Source: BP-464 sp963825415 (GTDB taxonomy: Bacteria > Actinomycetota > Thermoleophilia > Solirubrobacterales > Solirubrobacteraceae). Taken from it: DNA of 64,000 nucleotides. The position numbers were made by a program, and so were the translations under genes. Positions 8,632 through 17,467 of the stretch are shown here, piece after piece. The stretch's first letter is position 1. Every line of letters begins with the position of its first letter. Under the pieces are notes generated by a model. The model searched no databases and had not been told where the DNA came from. It saw nothing but the letters and a program-made list of their open reading frames with translations. The stretch is from positions 372,001 through 436,000 of the forward strand of contig CAWGTD010000006.1 in the NCBI GenBank assembly GCA_963825415.1, read 5' to 3'.

Positions 8632-9351
8632 CTACTTGACGGTCAGCTTGCCCAGCATGCCGGCCTCTTTGTGGCCGGGCACCGAGCAGTAGAACGTGTA
8701 CGACCCGGCCGCGAAGCTCGCCGAGAACGACGAGACGCCGTTGGTGACGACCTCGCCCTTGCCCTTGCCGTCGATCGTGATGTCGTGCTGCACGCCGGAC
8801 TTGTTGGGCATCTCGAGGGTCAGCTCGCCGGGCTTGGCCTCGGCGCTCTTGAACGTGAAGGCCAGCTGCCCGCCCGGGTCGGCGGGGATCTCGAGCTTGC
8901 CGTCCTTCTCCACCGCCGGCTTGTTGGACTGCTTGGGCTGGACCGCGGTGGCGAGCAGGCCGGTGTCCTTGCCGCCCTTGGCCACGACCTTCGCCACGTA
9001 GGCGGCGACGTCGTCGGCCGACTGGCCCCTCACCAGGTTGGCGGGCATGAAGGTGCCCGGCTTCTCGGTCCGCTCGTTGCGCGGTATCTCGATCTGCTCG
9101 CGCACCATCGCGCGGATCGCGCTGTCGCCGAAGCCGTCCCGGACCGCCCGCTGCAGTGACTCGTCGAGGTCGGGCCCGATCGTGCCCTTCGTACCCGCGC
9201 GGTCGAGGATGTGGCAGGAGCCGCACTTCTGGACGAACAGCTTCTTGCCGGAGACCAGGTCGGGGTCGCCGCTCTTGGCGCTGCACCCTCCGAGGGCGGC
9301 AAGCACGGCGGCGGCGGCGCAGAGCAGGGCGAAACGGGGGGCAGAGCTCAT
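8632..9351 (-). CDS. Lipoprotein with cytochrome c and cupredoxin domains
   Basis: A 239-aa exported protein. A signal peptide ends in a lipobox LGGC with lipid Cys23. A cytochrome c domain has CGSCH at 43-47 and a candidate Met ligand in GTFMPANL. A C-terminal blue-copper domain has the ligand set His189, Cys222, His227 and Met232 (in YCSVPGHKEAGM). Together they suggest a membrane-anchored electron carrier able to pass electrons from heme c to copper, plausibly to the nearby oxidases. The gene is convergent with the PaiB-like gene. Partner and direction of transfer are inferred. Confidence 0.88.
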   Translation of the reverse strand: MSSAPRFALLCAAAAVLAALGGCSAKSGDPDLVSGKKLFVQKCGSCHILDRAGTKGTIGPDLDESLQRAVRDGFGDSAIRAMVREQIEIPRNERTEKPGTFMPANLVRGQSADDVAAYVAKVVAKGGKDTGLLATAVQPKQSNKPAVEKDGKLEIPADPGGQLAFTFKSAEAKPGELTLEMPNKSGVQHDITIDGKGKGEVVTNGVSSFSASFAAGSYTFYCSVPGHKEAGMLGKLTVK

Positions 9352-9396
9352 GCGGCGCGGAACTCTATCGACTGACCCGGTGTGGACGGAGGCGGC

Positions 9397-10902
9397 TCAG
9401 GCGGGCTCGGCGAGCTCGTCGAGGCGGCCCTGCGCAGCGGCCAGCACGCCGCGCGCGACGCCCTCCCAGGACCAGCGCTCGGCGACCGTGGTCACAAGTG
9501 CGTCGCGAGTCGGCGCTCGAACCGTTTCCGGGGCCTCGAGCCATCCGACCACCCGATCGGCCAGGTCTCCGACCGCGTTCGGGCCGAGCGGGAACGAGAG
9601 CAGCTCGGCGGCCTGCGGCGGAGCAGCCGCCGCGAGCGTCCGGGCCACCTCGGCCAGCCCGGAGTGGGCCGCGTTGACCGGCAGGACCCCGCACGCGGCG
9701 GCCTCGGCGGCGACCATGCCGAAAGCCTCCGGGAACGTGCTCGGCACCACCAGCGCCTCGCACAGGGGCAACAGCTCGGCCAGCTCGTCGTGGTCGAGGC
9801 GCCCCACGATCGTGATGCGCTCGGGCAAGCGCCGCGCGGCTGCGAGGTAGGCGTCCGGCTCGGGCTCCAGCGAGTCCAGGAACGCCGCGAGCATCTCCAG
9901 CCGGCCCGCGGGCCCGCCCTCGGCCGCGCGGCCCTCGGCGGCGAGCGCGCGCACGGCGTCGAGGTCGCCGCGGGCGAGCGCCGCCAGCAGCCCCTCGAAG
10001 CCTTCGCGGAAGGCTCCGAACCCCACGATCACCAGCCGCGCGTCGGGTACGCGGGCCAGCACGAGCGGCCACGCCGCCGCGAGCAGGTCGACGCCCTTGG
10101 ACAGGATGAGCTTGCCGACGAACGCGACCAGCCGGTCGCCGCCGGGATCCAGCGCCGCCAGCGCACGGCCCGCCGCGGCGTCGTCGCGGGCGAAGCTGCC
10201 CTCGCCCGACGACCGCGGGCTCGCCTGCAGCCGCCGGGCCAGGGCGGCGACCCGCGCGCTCGCCTCGCCACGCTCGCGCGGCACGAACTGCTCGACCTCG
10301 ACCCCGGGCGGCCCGAGCCGCGTGCGCGGCCGCAGGTCCACGTCCTCCAGCGCGCTCCAGAGCGACTGCGCCGTGTGCAGCGAGCCGACGAGGATCGCGC
10401 GCGCCCCCGCCAGGCCCTCGCGGGCATACGGCGCGAACCGGGCCGGGTCGCGCTTGACGACGTACTCCAGCGCGCTGCCGTGGATCTTGACCGCATAGGG
10501 CACGTCGTCGCCCAAGGCCCGCGCCAGGATCGCCGGCCCCATCACCGCATGGTTGGCCAGCGCGACGTCGGGCCGCGACCGCGCCGCCACATCGCGCACC
10601 GCGTCGACGTTGCGGCTCAGGTAGGCGTCGAGCTCGGCCTCGTCGAGCTCGAGGAACGTCTTTACCTCGAAGCCCTCGTAGCGGTCGGCGACGTAGACCG
10701 GCAGCAGCCCGCCGATGTCGGGCACGGTGATCGTCACGGTGCCCGGCCCCGCGTCGGCGAGCCCCGCGGCGGCCGCGTCGGGGTCCTGGCAGACCAGCTC
10801 GACATCGTGGCCGAGACGGGCCAGAGCCCCCGCCAGACGGGCGTTGTAGACGTTCGAGCCGGTCCCGCGCAGCAGGTAGCCGTGGAAGATGAGAACGCGC
10901 AT
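9397..10902 (-). CDS. GT4-family glycosyltransferase
   Basis: A 501-aa cytosolic or peripheral enzyme with two Rossmann halves (GT-B fold). The N-terminus MRVLIFHGYLLRGTGSN has the glycine loop of the acceptor domain. The C-terminal half has FVGKLILSKGVDLL and PSTFPEAFGMVAAEA, the E-x7-E sugar-nucleotide motif of GT4 enzymes. It is longer than the usual 380-420 aa because of an insertion between about residues 225 and 330. The donor and acceptor cannot be told from sequence. No polysaccharide operon surrounds it. It is divergent from the zinc-ribbon gene at 10925. Confidence 0.85.
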   Translation of the reverse strand: MRVLIFHGYLLRGTGSNVYNARLAGALARLGHDVELVCQDPDAAAAGLADAGPGTVTITVPDIGGLLPVYVADRYEGFEVKTFLELDEAELDAYLSRNVDAVRDVAARSRPDVALANHAVMGPAILARALGDDVPYAVKIHGSALEYVVKRDPARFAPYAREGLAGARAILVGSLHTAQSLWSALEDVDLRPRTRLGPPGVEVEQFVPRERGEASARVAALARRLQASPRSSGEGSFARDDAAAGRALAALDPGGDRLVAFVGKLILSKGVDLLAAAWPLVLARVPDARLVIVGFGAFREGFEGLLAALARGDLDAVRALAAEGRAAEGGPAGRLEMLAAFLDSLEPEPDAYLAAARRLPERITIVGRLDHDELAELLPLCEALVVPSTFPEAFGMVAAEAAACGVLPVNAAHSGLAEVARTLAAAAPPQAAELLSFPLGPNAVGDLADRVVGWLEAPETVRAPTRDALVTTVAERWSWEGVARGVLAAAQGRLDELAEPA

Positions 10903-10910
10903 GCCGTTGG

Positions 10911-10916
10911 TAGAGT
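10911..10916 (+). promoter_or_regulatory. Putative -10 TAGAGT for the zinc-ribbon gene
   Basis: TAGAGT ends 8 nt before GTG 10925 in the 22-nt divergent spacer shared with the glycosyltransferase gene. Confidence 0.38.
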
Positions 10917-10924
10917 GCCGCCTC

Positions 10925-11191
10925 GTGGCCCTGCAGCGCTATCGCATGCGCACACCGTCGACCGGGCGCGAGGTGATCATCGAGGCCGAGCCCGAGCGTA
11001 TCTACCGCGATCGCGAGACCGGCGAAGAGCTCCAGGTCGTCGGCAAGGTGCTGCCCTTGCAGCCGTCGCCGTCGCGCCTGCCGTGGGCCGTGGAGAACCT
11101 CCGGATGTGCTCGTGGTGCGACCAGCTCGCACAGAAGGACCTCAACGACTGCCCGTGGTGCGGCCGCCGGATGGCGCCGCTCGCGTCCTGA
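10925..11191 (+). CDS. Small zinc-ribbon protein, function unknown
   Basis: An 88-aa protein. The N-terminal half is basic and beta-rich, with REVIIEAEPERIYRDRETGEE. The C-terminal half has two CxxC pairs, CSWCDQ and CPWCGRR, 17 residues apart, a treble-clef or ribbon-type zinc site. GTG 10925 is chosen because it fits the leaderless promoter and the conserved-looking MALQRYRMRTPSTG start; an upstream in-frame ATG at 10889 would overlap the divergent gene. No family was recognised. It is followed 11 nt later by a lipoprotein gene. Confidence 0.65.
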   Translation: MALQRYRMRTPSTGREVIIEAEPERIYRDRETGEELQVVGKVLPLQPSPSRLPWAVENLRMCSWCDQLAQKDLNDCPWCGRRMAPLAS

Positions 11192-11202
11192 CCCGACCTG
11201 CC

Positions 11203-11565
11203 ATGCGCCCCCTCCACGCCATCCTGCTTCCGCTCGTCGCCGTCGCCGGCCTCGTCTCGGGCTGCGGTGGGGACAGCGTCTCCTACGACGTCCCCGACTC
11301 GACCCCGCCGCTGACGGCCCCGCCGCAGAGCAGCGCGTCCTCGGCCACCGCCGGCCAGACCTCGACGACGGCCACCACGACCACGCCAAGCACCACGACT
11401 GCCACACCCGCCACCGGCGGAACGACGGCGACCCCGACGGCCACCACGCCGTCCACGGGCGCCGGCACCGGCGGCACGGGCACGACACCCGCGACCACCA
11501 CCCCGGCGAACACCGGCGGCGCGGACTTCAACACGTTCTGCCAGGAGAACCCGGGCGCCTGCTGA
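11203..11565 (+). CDS. Thr/Pro-rich lipoprotein
   Basis: A 120-aa exported protein with a signal peptide and lipobox LVSGC. About 80 residues of low-complexity Thr/Ala/Pro/Gly follow (TTTATPATGG-like repeats), then a short C-terminal segment NTFCQENPGAC with two Cys. The linker is typical of cell-wall-spanning, possibly O-glycosylated, extracytoplasmic stalks. No catalytic domain is present. The Cys pair may form a disulfide. Function unknown; it is probably co-transcribed with the zinc-ribbon gene upstream. Confidence 0.65.
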   Translation: MRPLHAILLPLVAVAGLVSGCGGDSVSYDVPDSTPPLTAPPQSSASSATAGQTSTTATTTTPSTTTATPATGGTTATPTATTPSTGAGTGGTGTTPATTTPANTGGADFNTFCQENPGAC

Positions 11566-11593
11566 GGCCCCGGGCGCTCCATCGTTCAGCGGC

Positions 11594-12268
11594 TCAGCGG
11601 GTCTTCTTGTCGGTTCGAGCCGGCGCGGTGACCAGCGTCGCGGTGTAGGTCAGGCGCGCGGTGCGGTAGAGGCAGTAGTACTGCGCGAGGTCCTGTGCCT
11701 CGGCCTGCGCGGTCTGGGTCTGCGTGTCGTCGCACTTGGCCTTGGCGCGGCTGGCGCGCCAGGACGTGTCGCCTCCAAGCCCGACGGCCAGCGCCGGCGC
11801 CCACGTCGGCACCGTCAGCGCCACGACCCAGCCGCGGTGCACGGCGATCGACCGCACGAGCGGGAACTGGGCGGTCGAGCCGAAGTACGGCTGGAGCTTG
11901 ACGAGCGGGCTGAAGCCCATGACGCGGCGGTACAGGCGCGCGCCCGGCTTGAGGACCGTGATCCCCGCCTCGGCCGCGCCGCCGAGCTTGTCGTCGAAGA
12001 ACTGAGTCTGCTTCGCCCCGGGCTTGCCGAGCGAGATCGTCCAGGCCACGATCCTGCCGTTGGCGGGGATCTCCATCAGCCCGCGGTTGGTGCCCACCTT
12101 GGCCTGATAGCCGGTCGTGCGGCTCACCGCAAGACACGGCTTGCTCGGACAGCTCGGCGTGGCGGGAACGTTCGGCGTCTGGCCGATCTCGATGACCTTC
12201 GCGCCAACGCCGGCGGGAGCGATTGCCAGCGCAATGGGGGCGGCAATCGCCGCGAGGAAGCGTCTCAT
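11594..12268 (-). CDS. Secreted protein of unknown function
   Basis: A 224-aa protein with a clear signal peptide (MRRFLAAIAAPIALAIAPAGVGA) and a mature part of beta-rich character. Recognisable stretches are CPSKPCLAVSRTTGYQ, GRIVAWTISLGKP and a C-terminal TYTATLVTAPARTDKKTR. Cys pairs near the mature N-terminus and in the second half suggest disulfides. No enzyme motif was found and I do not recognise a family. It lies divergent from the ABC exporter operon, 73 nt away. Confidence 0.65.
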   Translation of the reverse strand: MRRFLAAIAAPIALAIAPAGVGAKVIEIGQTPNVPATPSCPSKPCLAVSRTTGYQAKVGTNRGLMEIPANGRIVAWTISLGKPGAKQTQFFDDKLGGAAEAGITVLKPGARLYRRVMGFSPLVKLQPYFGSTAQFPLVRSIAVHRGWVVALTVPTWAPALAVGLGGDTSWRASRAKAKCDDTQTQTAQAEAQDLAQYYCLYRTARLTYTATLVTAPARTDKKTR

Positions 12269-12328
12269 CGTCAGGCATCTAACACGACCGCCCGGCCGAT
12301 GTTGTGCTCGGAAAGGTTGCTTGCGCAA

Positions 12329-12334
12329 TAGGAT
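12329..12334 (+). promoter_or_regulatory. Putative -10 TAGGAT for the ABC exporter operon
   Basis: TAGGAT ends 7 nt before GTG 12342. It is the same hexamer and spacing class as at the oxidase, M14 peptidase and guaB3 genes. Confidence 0.42.
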
Positions 12335-12341
12335 CCGGCCG

Positions 12342-13325
12342 GTGCCGGCGATCGAGACCGTGGGATTGGAGCGCACATTCGGCACCCGCGGGCGCACGCT
12401 GAAGGCCGTCGACGGGATCGACCTCGAGGTTGCCCCGGGCGAGGTCTACGGCTTCCTGGGGCCCAACGGGGCGGGCAAGACGACCACCGTGCGGATGCTG
12501 GTCACGCTCCTGCGCCCGACCGGCGGCCAAGCGCGCGTGGCGGGCTTCGACGTCGCCGACCAACCCAGCGAGGTGCGGCGCCGGATCGGCGTCGCACTCC
12601 AGGAGGCGGCGCTGGACCTGCTGATGACCGGCCGCGAGCTGATGGAGCTGCAGGCGACCCTGCACGGCATCGCAGCCAAGGACGTGCGCGAGCGCGCCTC
12701 GGACCTGATCGAGCGGGTCGGCCTCGCCCAGGCGCAGGAGCGCCGGGTGGCCACCTACTCCGGCGGCATGCGCCGGCGCCTGGACCTCGCGATGGCGTTG
12801 ATCCACGAGCCCGAGGTGCTCTTCCTCGACGAGCCGACGACCGGCCTGGACCCGGTGTCGCGGGTGACGTTGTGGGGCGAGGTCCGGCGGCTGAAGGACG
12901 AGGGCACGACGGTCTTCTTGACCACCCAGTACCTCGAGGAGGCAGACCAGCTCGCCGATCGCGTGGGGATCATCAGCGCGGGCAAGATCGTGGCCGAAGG
13001 GACGCCCGAGGCGCTCAAGGCCGAGATCGGCCAGCCGCACCTGGACATCACGCTCGCAGACGGCTCCGACCAGGCGGCGGTCGACCGCGCGAAGGAGCTG
13101 CTGGGGCGCTTCGGCGAGGAGCGCCCGCCGACCACGGGCTGCCACGTCTCGGTCAGCGTCGAGCGCGGCGCCGCCGACATCGCGCAGGTGGTGCGGGTGC
13201 TCGACGACGCCGGGCTGGCGGTCGAGTCGCTGGACCTCGTGCGGCCCACGCTCGACGACGTCTTCATCGCCAAGACCGGGCGCCATCTCGAGGGCGCCGA
13301 CCAGGTCGCGGAGCCCGCCGGGTGA
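12342..13325 (+). CDS. ABC-2 exporter ATP-binding protein (DrrA type)
   Basis: A 327-aa nucleotide-binding subunit. Walker A GPNGAGKT is at residues 40-47, the ABC signature is YSGGMRRRL, and Walker B runs into LFLDEPTTGLDP. The C-terminal extension of about 90 residues (ending DDVFIAKTGRHLEG) is characteristic of the DrrA/daunorubicin-resistance family, which works with ABC-2 permeases to export drugs or lipids. GTG 12342 is chosen from the promoter spacing and the conserved domain start. Its stop overlaps the GTG of the first permease. The substrate is unknown. Confidence 0.92.
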   Translation: MPAIETVGLERTFGTRGRTLKAVDGIDLEVAPGEVYGFLGPNGAGKTTTVRMLVTLLRPTGGQARVAGFDVADQPSEVRRRIGVALQEAALDLLMTGRELMELQATLHGIAAKDVRERASDLIERVGLAQAQERRVATYSGGMRRRLDLAMALIHEPEVLFLDEPTTGLDPVSRVTLWGEVRRLKDEGTTVFLTTQYLEEADQLADRVGIISAGKIVAEGTPEALKAEIGQPHLDITLADGSDQAAVDRAKELLGRFGEERPPTTGCHVSVSVERGAADIAQVVRVLDDAGLAVESLDLVRPTLDDVFIAKTGRHLEGADQVAEPAG

Positions 13326-14101
13326 CGAGCAACCTGGCGCGCGTGTCGTATGCGCTCGCGCGCCGCGCCGTCCGCAACTCGCTGCGCCGCCCCCAGTTCC
13401 TGGCGCCGCTGGTGATCTTCCCGTCGCTGTTCCTGGCGGTGAACGTCGGCGGCCTGCACCGCAGCACCGCCCTCCCCGGCTTCCCGGAGGTCCACGGCTT
13501 CCTGGACTACCAGCTGGCCGCGGCGATCACCCAATCGCTGCTGCTCGGCGGCATCTCGCAGGGCATCGCCGCGGCGCTGGAGATCGAGCTGGGGTTCTTC
13601 GACCGGCTGGCCGCCGCGCCGATCCCGCGCGTGGCGATCGTCCTGGGCCGGCTGGGCGCCGCGGCCCTGATCGCGGCGATCCAGGTCGTCTACTTCCTGG
13701 CGCTCGGGCTGATCTTCGGCGCGCACATCGCGGGCGGCGTGCCCGGCACCCTGGTCGTTCTGGCGATCGGCATCGTGGCCGGCACCGGGTTCGGTGCGCT
13801 CGGCGTAGCCCTGGCGCTGCGCGCGCGCAGCGCCTCGACCCTGCAGGGGATCTTCCCGCTGGTCTTCGTGATCCTGTTCATCTCGACCGCGTTCTTCCCC
13901 CGCGGTCTGCTGGAGGCGCCGATCGACACGATCGCCCGCTACAACCCGCTCAGCTACCTGGCCGACGGGCTGCGCAACCCGATCATCCACTCGATCCAGG
14001 CCAAGCCGGTTCTCGAAGGGCTGGCGGCCGGCGCCGGGATAACGCTGCTCGCGGTGCTGCTCGCCGTGTTCGCGCTGCGGGGAAGGCTGCGCGAGGCGTG
14101 A
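13322..14101 (+). CDS. ABC-2 type permease, first copy
   Basis: A 259-aa integral membrane protein with six predicted spans and the ABC-2 signature region LSTAFFPRGLLEAPIDTIARYNPLSYLADGLR near the C-terminus (here ISTAFFPRG then YNPLSYLADG). A paired permease gene follows with a 4-nt overlap, so the exporter is a heterodimer in the membrane with two copies of the upstream ATPase. The GTG start lies within the ATPase stop (GTGA), implying translational coupling. Confidence 0.9.
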   Translation: MTSNLARVSYALARRAVRNSLRRPQFLAPLVIFPSLFLAVNVGGLHRSTALPGFPEVHGFLDYQLAAAITQSLLLGGISQGIAAALEIELGFFDRLAAAPIPRVAIVLGRLGAAALIAAIQVVYFLALGLIFGAHIAGGVPGTLVVLAIGIVAGTGFGALGVALALRARSASTLQGIFPLVFVILFISTAFFPRGLLEAPIDTIARYNPLSYLADGLRNPIIHSIQAKPVLEGLAAGAGITLLAVLLAVFALRGRLREA

Positions 14102-14868
14102 AGCAGAACCTGCGCACGATCCGGGCGCTCACGCGCCGCGCGCTCAACGAGATCGTCCGCGTGCCCACGGGCGCCGTGCCGGGCGTGCTCGCCCCGACGA
14201 TCTTCATGCTCGGCCTGTCGGCCGTCTTCGGCCAGGCCGCGCACCTGCCGGGCTTTCCGACCTCGGACTTCCGGACGTTCATCGTGCCCGTGGGATTGCT
14301 CCAGGGGGCGGGGTTCACCGGCGCTGCGACCGGGGTCAACCTCGCTCGCGACATCGAGCAGGGGTGGTTCGACCGGCTGCTGGTCGCGCCGGTGTCGCGG
14401 CCCAGCCTGCTCACCGGAATCGTGTTCTCGGCGTCGCTGCGCGCCCTGCTGCCGGGGACCTTCCTGCTCATCGTCGCCTTCTCGCTGGGCGTGCACTGGC
14501 CGGGCGTCGACGGCCTGCTGATCGCCTACCTGCTGTTCATGGGGATGGCGGCGGCGATGGCCTGCTTCGCGGTGACCGTGGCGCTGAAGTTCCGCACGCA
14601 GCAGGCCGCGCCGCTCATGCAGATGGGCAACTTCATCGCCTCGCTGTTCACCACGTCCTACGCGCCGAAGGAGCTGCTCGCGGGCTGGCTGGAGTTCATC
14701 GCGACCTACAACCCGGTCACCTACGTGCTGGCGGGCGTGCGGCAGGGCTTTCTCGGCCACGTGTCGTGGACGACGACGTGGCACGCGTTCGTCTCCGTCG
14801 CGGGCCTGCTGATGGTGCTGGCGCTGCTGGCGATGCGCGGCATGGGCCGCGTCGGCGTCAACGAGTAG
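14098..14868 (+). CDS. ABC-2 type permease, second copy
   Basis: A 256-aa membrane protein, paralogous to the preceding permease. It has the same six-span layout, the DIEQGWFDRLLVAPVSR motif after the second span (compare EIELGFFDRLAAAPIPR in the first), and a terminal signature FTTSYAPKEL then TYNPVTYVLAGVRQ. The GTG start overlaps the previous stop. Its TAG stop lies inside a 14-nt palindrome shared with the convergent enoyl-CoA hydratase stop. Confidence 0.9.
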   Translation: MKQNLRTIRALTRRALNEIVRVPTGAVPGVLAPTIFMLGLSAVFGQAAHLPGFPTSDFRTFIVPVGLLQGAGFTGAATGVNLARDIEQGWFDRLLVAPVSRPSLLTGIVFSASLRALLPGTFLLIVAFSLGVHWPGVDGLLIAYLLFMGMAAAMACFAVTVALKFRTQQAAPLMQMGNFIASLFTTSYAPKELLAGWLEFIATYNPVTYVLAGVRQGFLGHVSWTTTWHAFVSVAGLLMVLALLAMRGMGRVGVNE

Positions 14869-14879
14869 CCGCGCGGCTA
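14866..14879. terminator. Palindrome spanning two convergent stop codons
   Basis: TAGCCGCGCGGCTA is a perfect 14-nt palindrome. Its two ends are the TAG stops of the ABC permease (plus) and the enoyl-CoA hydratase (minus). It may fold as a short GC hairpin acting both ways. No U-tract follows. Confidence 0.35.
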
Positions 14880-15660
14880 GCGGCCCTCGAAGGTGGCCTT
14901 GCCCGGGCCCTCCGCGAGGAACGACCGCACGGCGTTCTTGAGGTCCTCGGTGGCGAACAGCGCGCCGGACTCGGCCGCGACGATGTCGTCGGCCGCCCGC
15001 GCGCCGCCCTCCTTCTGGGCACGGATGATCGCCTTGGTGGCGGCGTGCGCGCGGGTGGGGCCCGCGGCCAGCTTGCGGGCGAACGACCGCGAGCGATCCT
15101 CGAACTCGTCGTCGGGATACACGCGCGTGACGACGCCCCAGCTCTCCAGCGTGGCCGCGTCGAACAGCCCGCCGGTCATCACGAAGTGCCGCGCGCGCGC
15201 CGGGCCGGCCCGCTCGGCCATCCGCTGCGGCCCGCCCATCGACGGGGTGAGGCCCACGCGCGTCTCCACCAGCCCGAACTGCGCCGACTCGGCGGCGACG
15301 AGCAGATCGCACGCCAGCGCGATCTCCAGGCCCCAGGTCAGGCACAGCGCGTGCGCGGCGAAAACCGTCGGGCAGGGCAGGTCCTCGAGCTTGTGGACCA
15401 GCGAGAGGCCCCGGTCCCACATGCCGCTGGCCGACCTGCGGGTCCAGCCCGGCGAAGAGGTTGACGTCGACGCCGCCCGTCCAGACGCGGCCCTCCGCGC
15501 GCAGCAGCAGGCCGCGCGGCGGCTCGGCACACAACTGATCGACCGCGGCCTGCAATCCGTCGTCGACCTCCTGGTCGAACAGGTTCAGCGGGGGCTTCGA
15601 GATCGTCAGGACCGCGAGCGGCCCGTCCTGCTCGAGCGTCCACGGCCCGAAGGCGGTCAT
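14877..15660 (-). CDS. Enoyl-CoA hydratase/isomerase family protein (frameshifted)
   Basis: Crotonase-fold enzyme of about 260 aa. The N-terminus MTAFGPWTLEQDGPLAVLTI and NLFDQEVDDGL lie in one frame up to NLFAGLDP. One extra base around 15425-15440 must be skipped to continue SASGMWDRGLSLVHKLEDL, then the oxyanion-hole strand AHALCLTWGLEIALACDLLVA and GLTPSMGGPQR. The family forms and hydrates acyl-CoA double bonds; the substrate is not predictable. The start overlaps the HIT gene stop (ATGA). The break is probably a sequence error, since both parts are well conserved. Confidence 0.85.
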
Positions 15661-16064
15661 GCGCCCAGCTCCGCGGCCACCGCGGCGAGCTCGTCGGGCT
15701 CGGCCTGTCGGGGCGTGGTCGGCAGACGCAGCGGGTCGCCCTCGTAGCGCGGGATCACGTGGAGGTGGAAGTGGAACACCGTCTGCCACGCCGCCGCCCC
15801 GAAGGCGTTGAGCAGGTTCACGCCGTCGGCGCCGAGCCGCTCGCGCTGCCGCAGCGCGATCCGCTGGGCGGTCGCCGCGCACGCCGCCAGGTCGTCGGCA
15901 TCGATCTCCCCGAGGTCGCGCGAATGCGCCTTGGGGATCACGAGCGTGTGCCCGCGCGCCCATGGGTTGATGTCCATGAAGGCGATCGTGCGGTCGTCCT
16001 CGTGGACCTTGGTGGCAGGCAGCTCGCCGGCCACGATCTTGCAGAAGATGCAGTCGTCAGCCAC
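15657..16064 (-). CDS. HIT-family nucleotide-binding protein
   Basis: A 135-aa histidine-triad protein. It begins VADDCIFCKIVAGELP, the CxxC zinc-type start common in bacterial HIT proteins, and ends its core with HFHLHVIPR, the His-x-His-x-His triad that hydrolyses nucleoside phosphoramidates or dinucleotides. GTG 16064 is chosen because it precedes the conserved DCIFC and lies 8 nt after a -10-like TAGGGT. Its stop overlaps the next gene's ATG. The cellular substrate is unknown. Confidence 0.92.
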   Translation of the reverse strand: MADDCIFCKIVAGELPATKVHEDDRTIAFMDINPWARGHTLVIPKAHSRDLGEIDADDLAACAATAQRIALRQRERLGADGVNLLNAFGAAAWQTVFHFHLHVIPRYEGDPLRLPTTPRQAEPDELAAVAAELGA

Positions 16065-16072
16065 GACGACGG

Positions 16073-16078
16073 ACCCTA
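16073..16078 (-). promoter_or_regulatory. Putative -10 TAGGGT for the HIT gene
   Basis: On the minus strand TAGGGT begins with the TAG stop of the upstream polymerase gene and ends 8 nt before the HIT GTG, so the stop codon and -10 element coincide. Confidence 0.38.
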
Positions 16079-17467
16079 CCCCTGGAGGCTTCGCGCGAGC
16101 GCGATGGCCTCGTCGCGGGTGGCGATCTCCCCCGCGAACCGGGCCTCGCGCAGCGCCTCCAGCAGCCCGCCGAGCGCCGGCCCGGTCTCGATGCCCAGCT
16201 CCGCGGCGAGCTCGTCGCCGCGCACCAGCGCGGCGGGGCCGCCTGCCTCGCGCCAGTCGAGCGCCTCGGTGAGCAGCGTCCGGGCGAGCTCGAGATGGCG
16301 CTCGATCGCCTCCTGCGCCTTGCGGCCGCGCGTCGCCAGGCGGTCGGCGACCGACAGCAGCGTCACGTCGACCTCCACCGGCTCGCAGGCCACCAGGTAG
16401 GCGTAGACGTCGCGGCGGCTGAGCGGCTGCTTGTAGACCAGGAAGCCGAGGCGCAGGTGATGGCGGGTCAACCCGGCGACATGGGCGCGCAGCCGCTCGC
16501 TGGCGCGCAGGCGCCCGAGCACGTCGCGCACGAGGTCGGCCCCGACCTTGTCGTGGTGAGGGAAGCCGAATCCGCCGCCGCCCAGCGGCGTGGCGGTCGC
16601 GGGCTTGGCGGCGTCGTGCAGCAGCGCCCCCCAGCGCAGCGCGTCGCCGCGCGACAGTTCGTCGGCCAGCGGCTCGGCGAGCACCGCGGCCACGCGCGCG
16701 CCGTCGCGCTCGCCGAAGAGGGCGACCGGGTCGCGCTGCAGCGCGATCGCCTGCTCGAGGACCTCCAGCGTGTGCCCGTGGGCGTCGCGGTGGTGGTAGG
16801 GCGTCTGCTCGATGCCACGCATCGCCGAGAGCTCGGGGAGCACCGCGTCGGTCGCGCCGAGGTCGTCGAGCAGCGCGAGGCCGCGCGGGGCATCGTCGGC
16901 CGCCACGAGCAGGCGCAGCTCGGCGAACACGCGCTCCTGGGCGACGTCGCTGGCACGTGCCGCGCGCGCGTGGGCCGCCGACAGCGTCGGCGCGTCGATC
17001 TCGAACCCCAATTCGCATGCGATCCGCGCGGCGCGCACGACCCGCAGCGGGTCGTCGTCGAAGGCCTGCTCGGACACCATCCGCAGCCTTCCGGCGCGCA
17101 GGTCCTCGGCGCCCCCATGCGGGTCGGCCGGCTCGCCGCCGTCGAGCGGCTCGGCCATCGCGTTGATCGTGAAGTCGCGCAGCGCGAGGTCGGCGGCCAG
17201 CGAGCCGCCGCGCAGCGGCGAGACATCCGCCTGCCAGGTCCGGTCGGGAGCGTGCACGCGCCAGGCGCCGAACTCCTCGGAGAGCTCGAACGCGGGCCCG
17301 CCCGCGGCACGGGCGAGCGTCCTGGCTGCGCCGCGCACGTCCTCCTCGACGACCACGTCGACGTCGACGACCGGCCGCCCGAGGAGCCGATCACGCACGG
17401 CGCCGCCGACCAGCCACGCGCGCCGGCCCGCCAGCGCTTCCCGCGCGACCGCCAGCGGGTCGCTCAC
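16076..17467 (-). CDS. CCA tRNA nucleotidyltransferase / poly(A) polymerase family protein with HD-type domain
   Basis: A 463-aa enzyme of the class II nucleotidyltransferase family. The catalytic head has the motif LVGGAVRDRLLG followed by the carboxylate pair VDVDVVVEED, then LALRDFTINAMAEPL and the RNA-binding PLRVVRAARIACELGF. A C-terminal HD-like region contains LLHDAAKP and HHDKVGADL. This fits either a CCA-adding enzyme or an A-adding relative; sequence alone does not decide. GTG 17467 overlaps the alanine racemase stop, so the two are coupled. Confidence 0.88.
   Translation of the reverse strand: MSDPLAVAREALAGRRAWLVGGAVRDRLLGRPVVDVDVVVEEDVRGAARTLARAAGGPAFELSEEFGAWRVHAPDRTWQADVSPLRGGSLAADLALRDFTINAMAEPLDGGEPADPHGGAEDLRAGRLRMVSEQAFDDDPLRVVRAARIACELGFEIDAPTLSAAHARAARASDVAQERVFAELRLLVAADDAPRGLALLDDLGATDAVLPELSAMRGIEQTPYHHRDAHGHTLEVLEQAIALQRDPVALFGERDGARVAAVLAEPLADELSRGDALRWGALLHDAAKPATATPLGGGGFGFPHHDKVGADLVRDVLGRLRASERLRAHVAGLTRHHLRLGFLVYKQPLSRRDVYAYLVACEPVEVDVTLLSVADRLATRGRKAQEAIERHLELARTLLTEALDWREAGGPAALVRGDELAAELGIETGPALGGLLEALREARFAGEIATRDEAIALARSLQG

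Noticed and set aside
15700..17018. A 453-codon minus frame that joins the polymerase region to the HIT gene
   Set aside because: Only its last 135 codons (the HIT protein) are protein-like. The earlier part is out of frame with the polymerase and Arg-rich.
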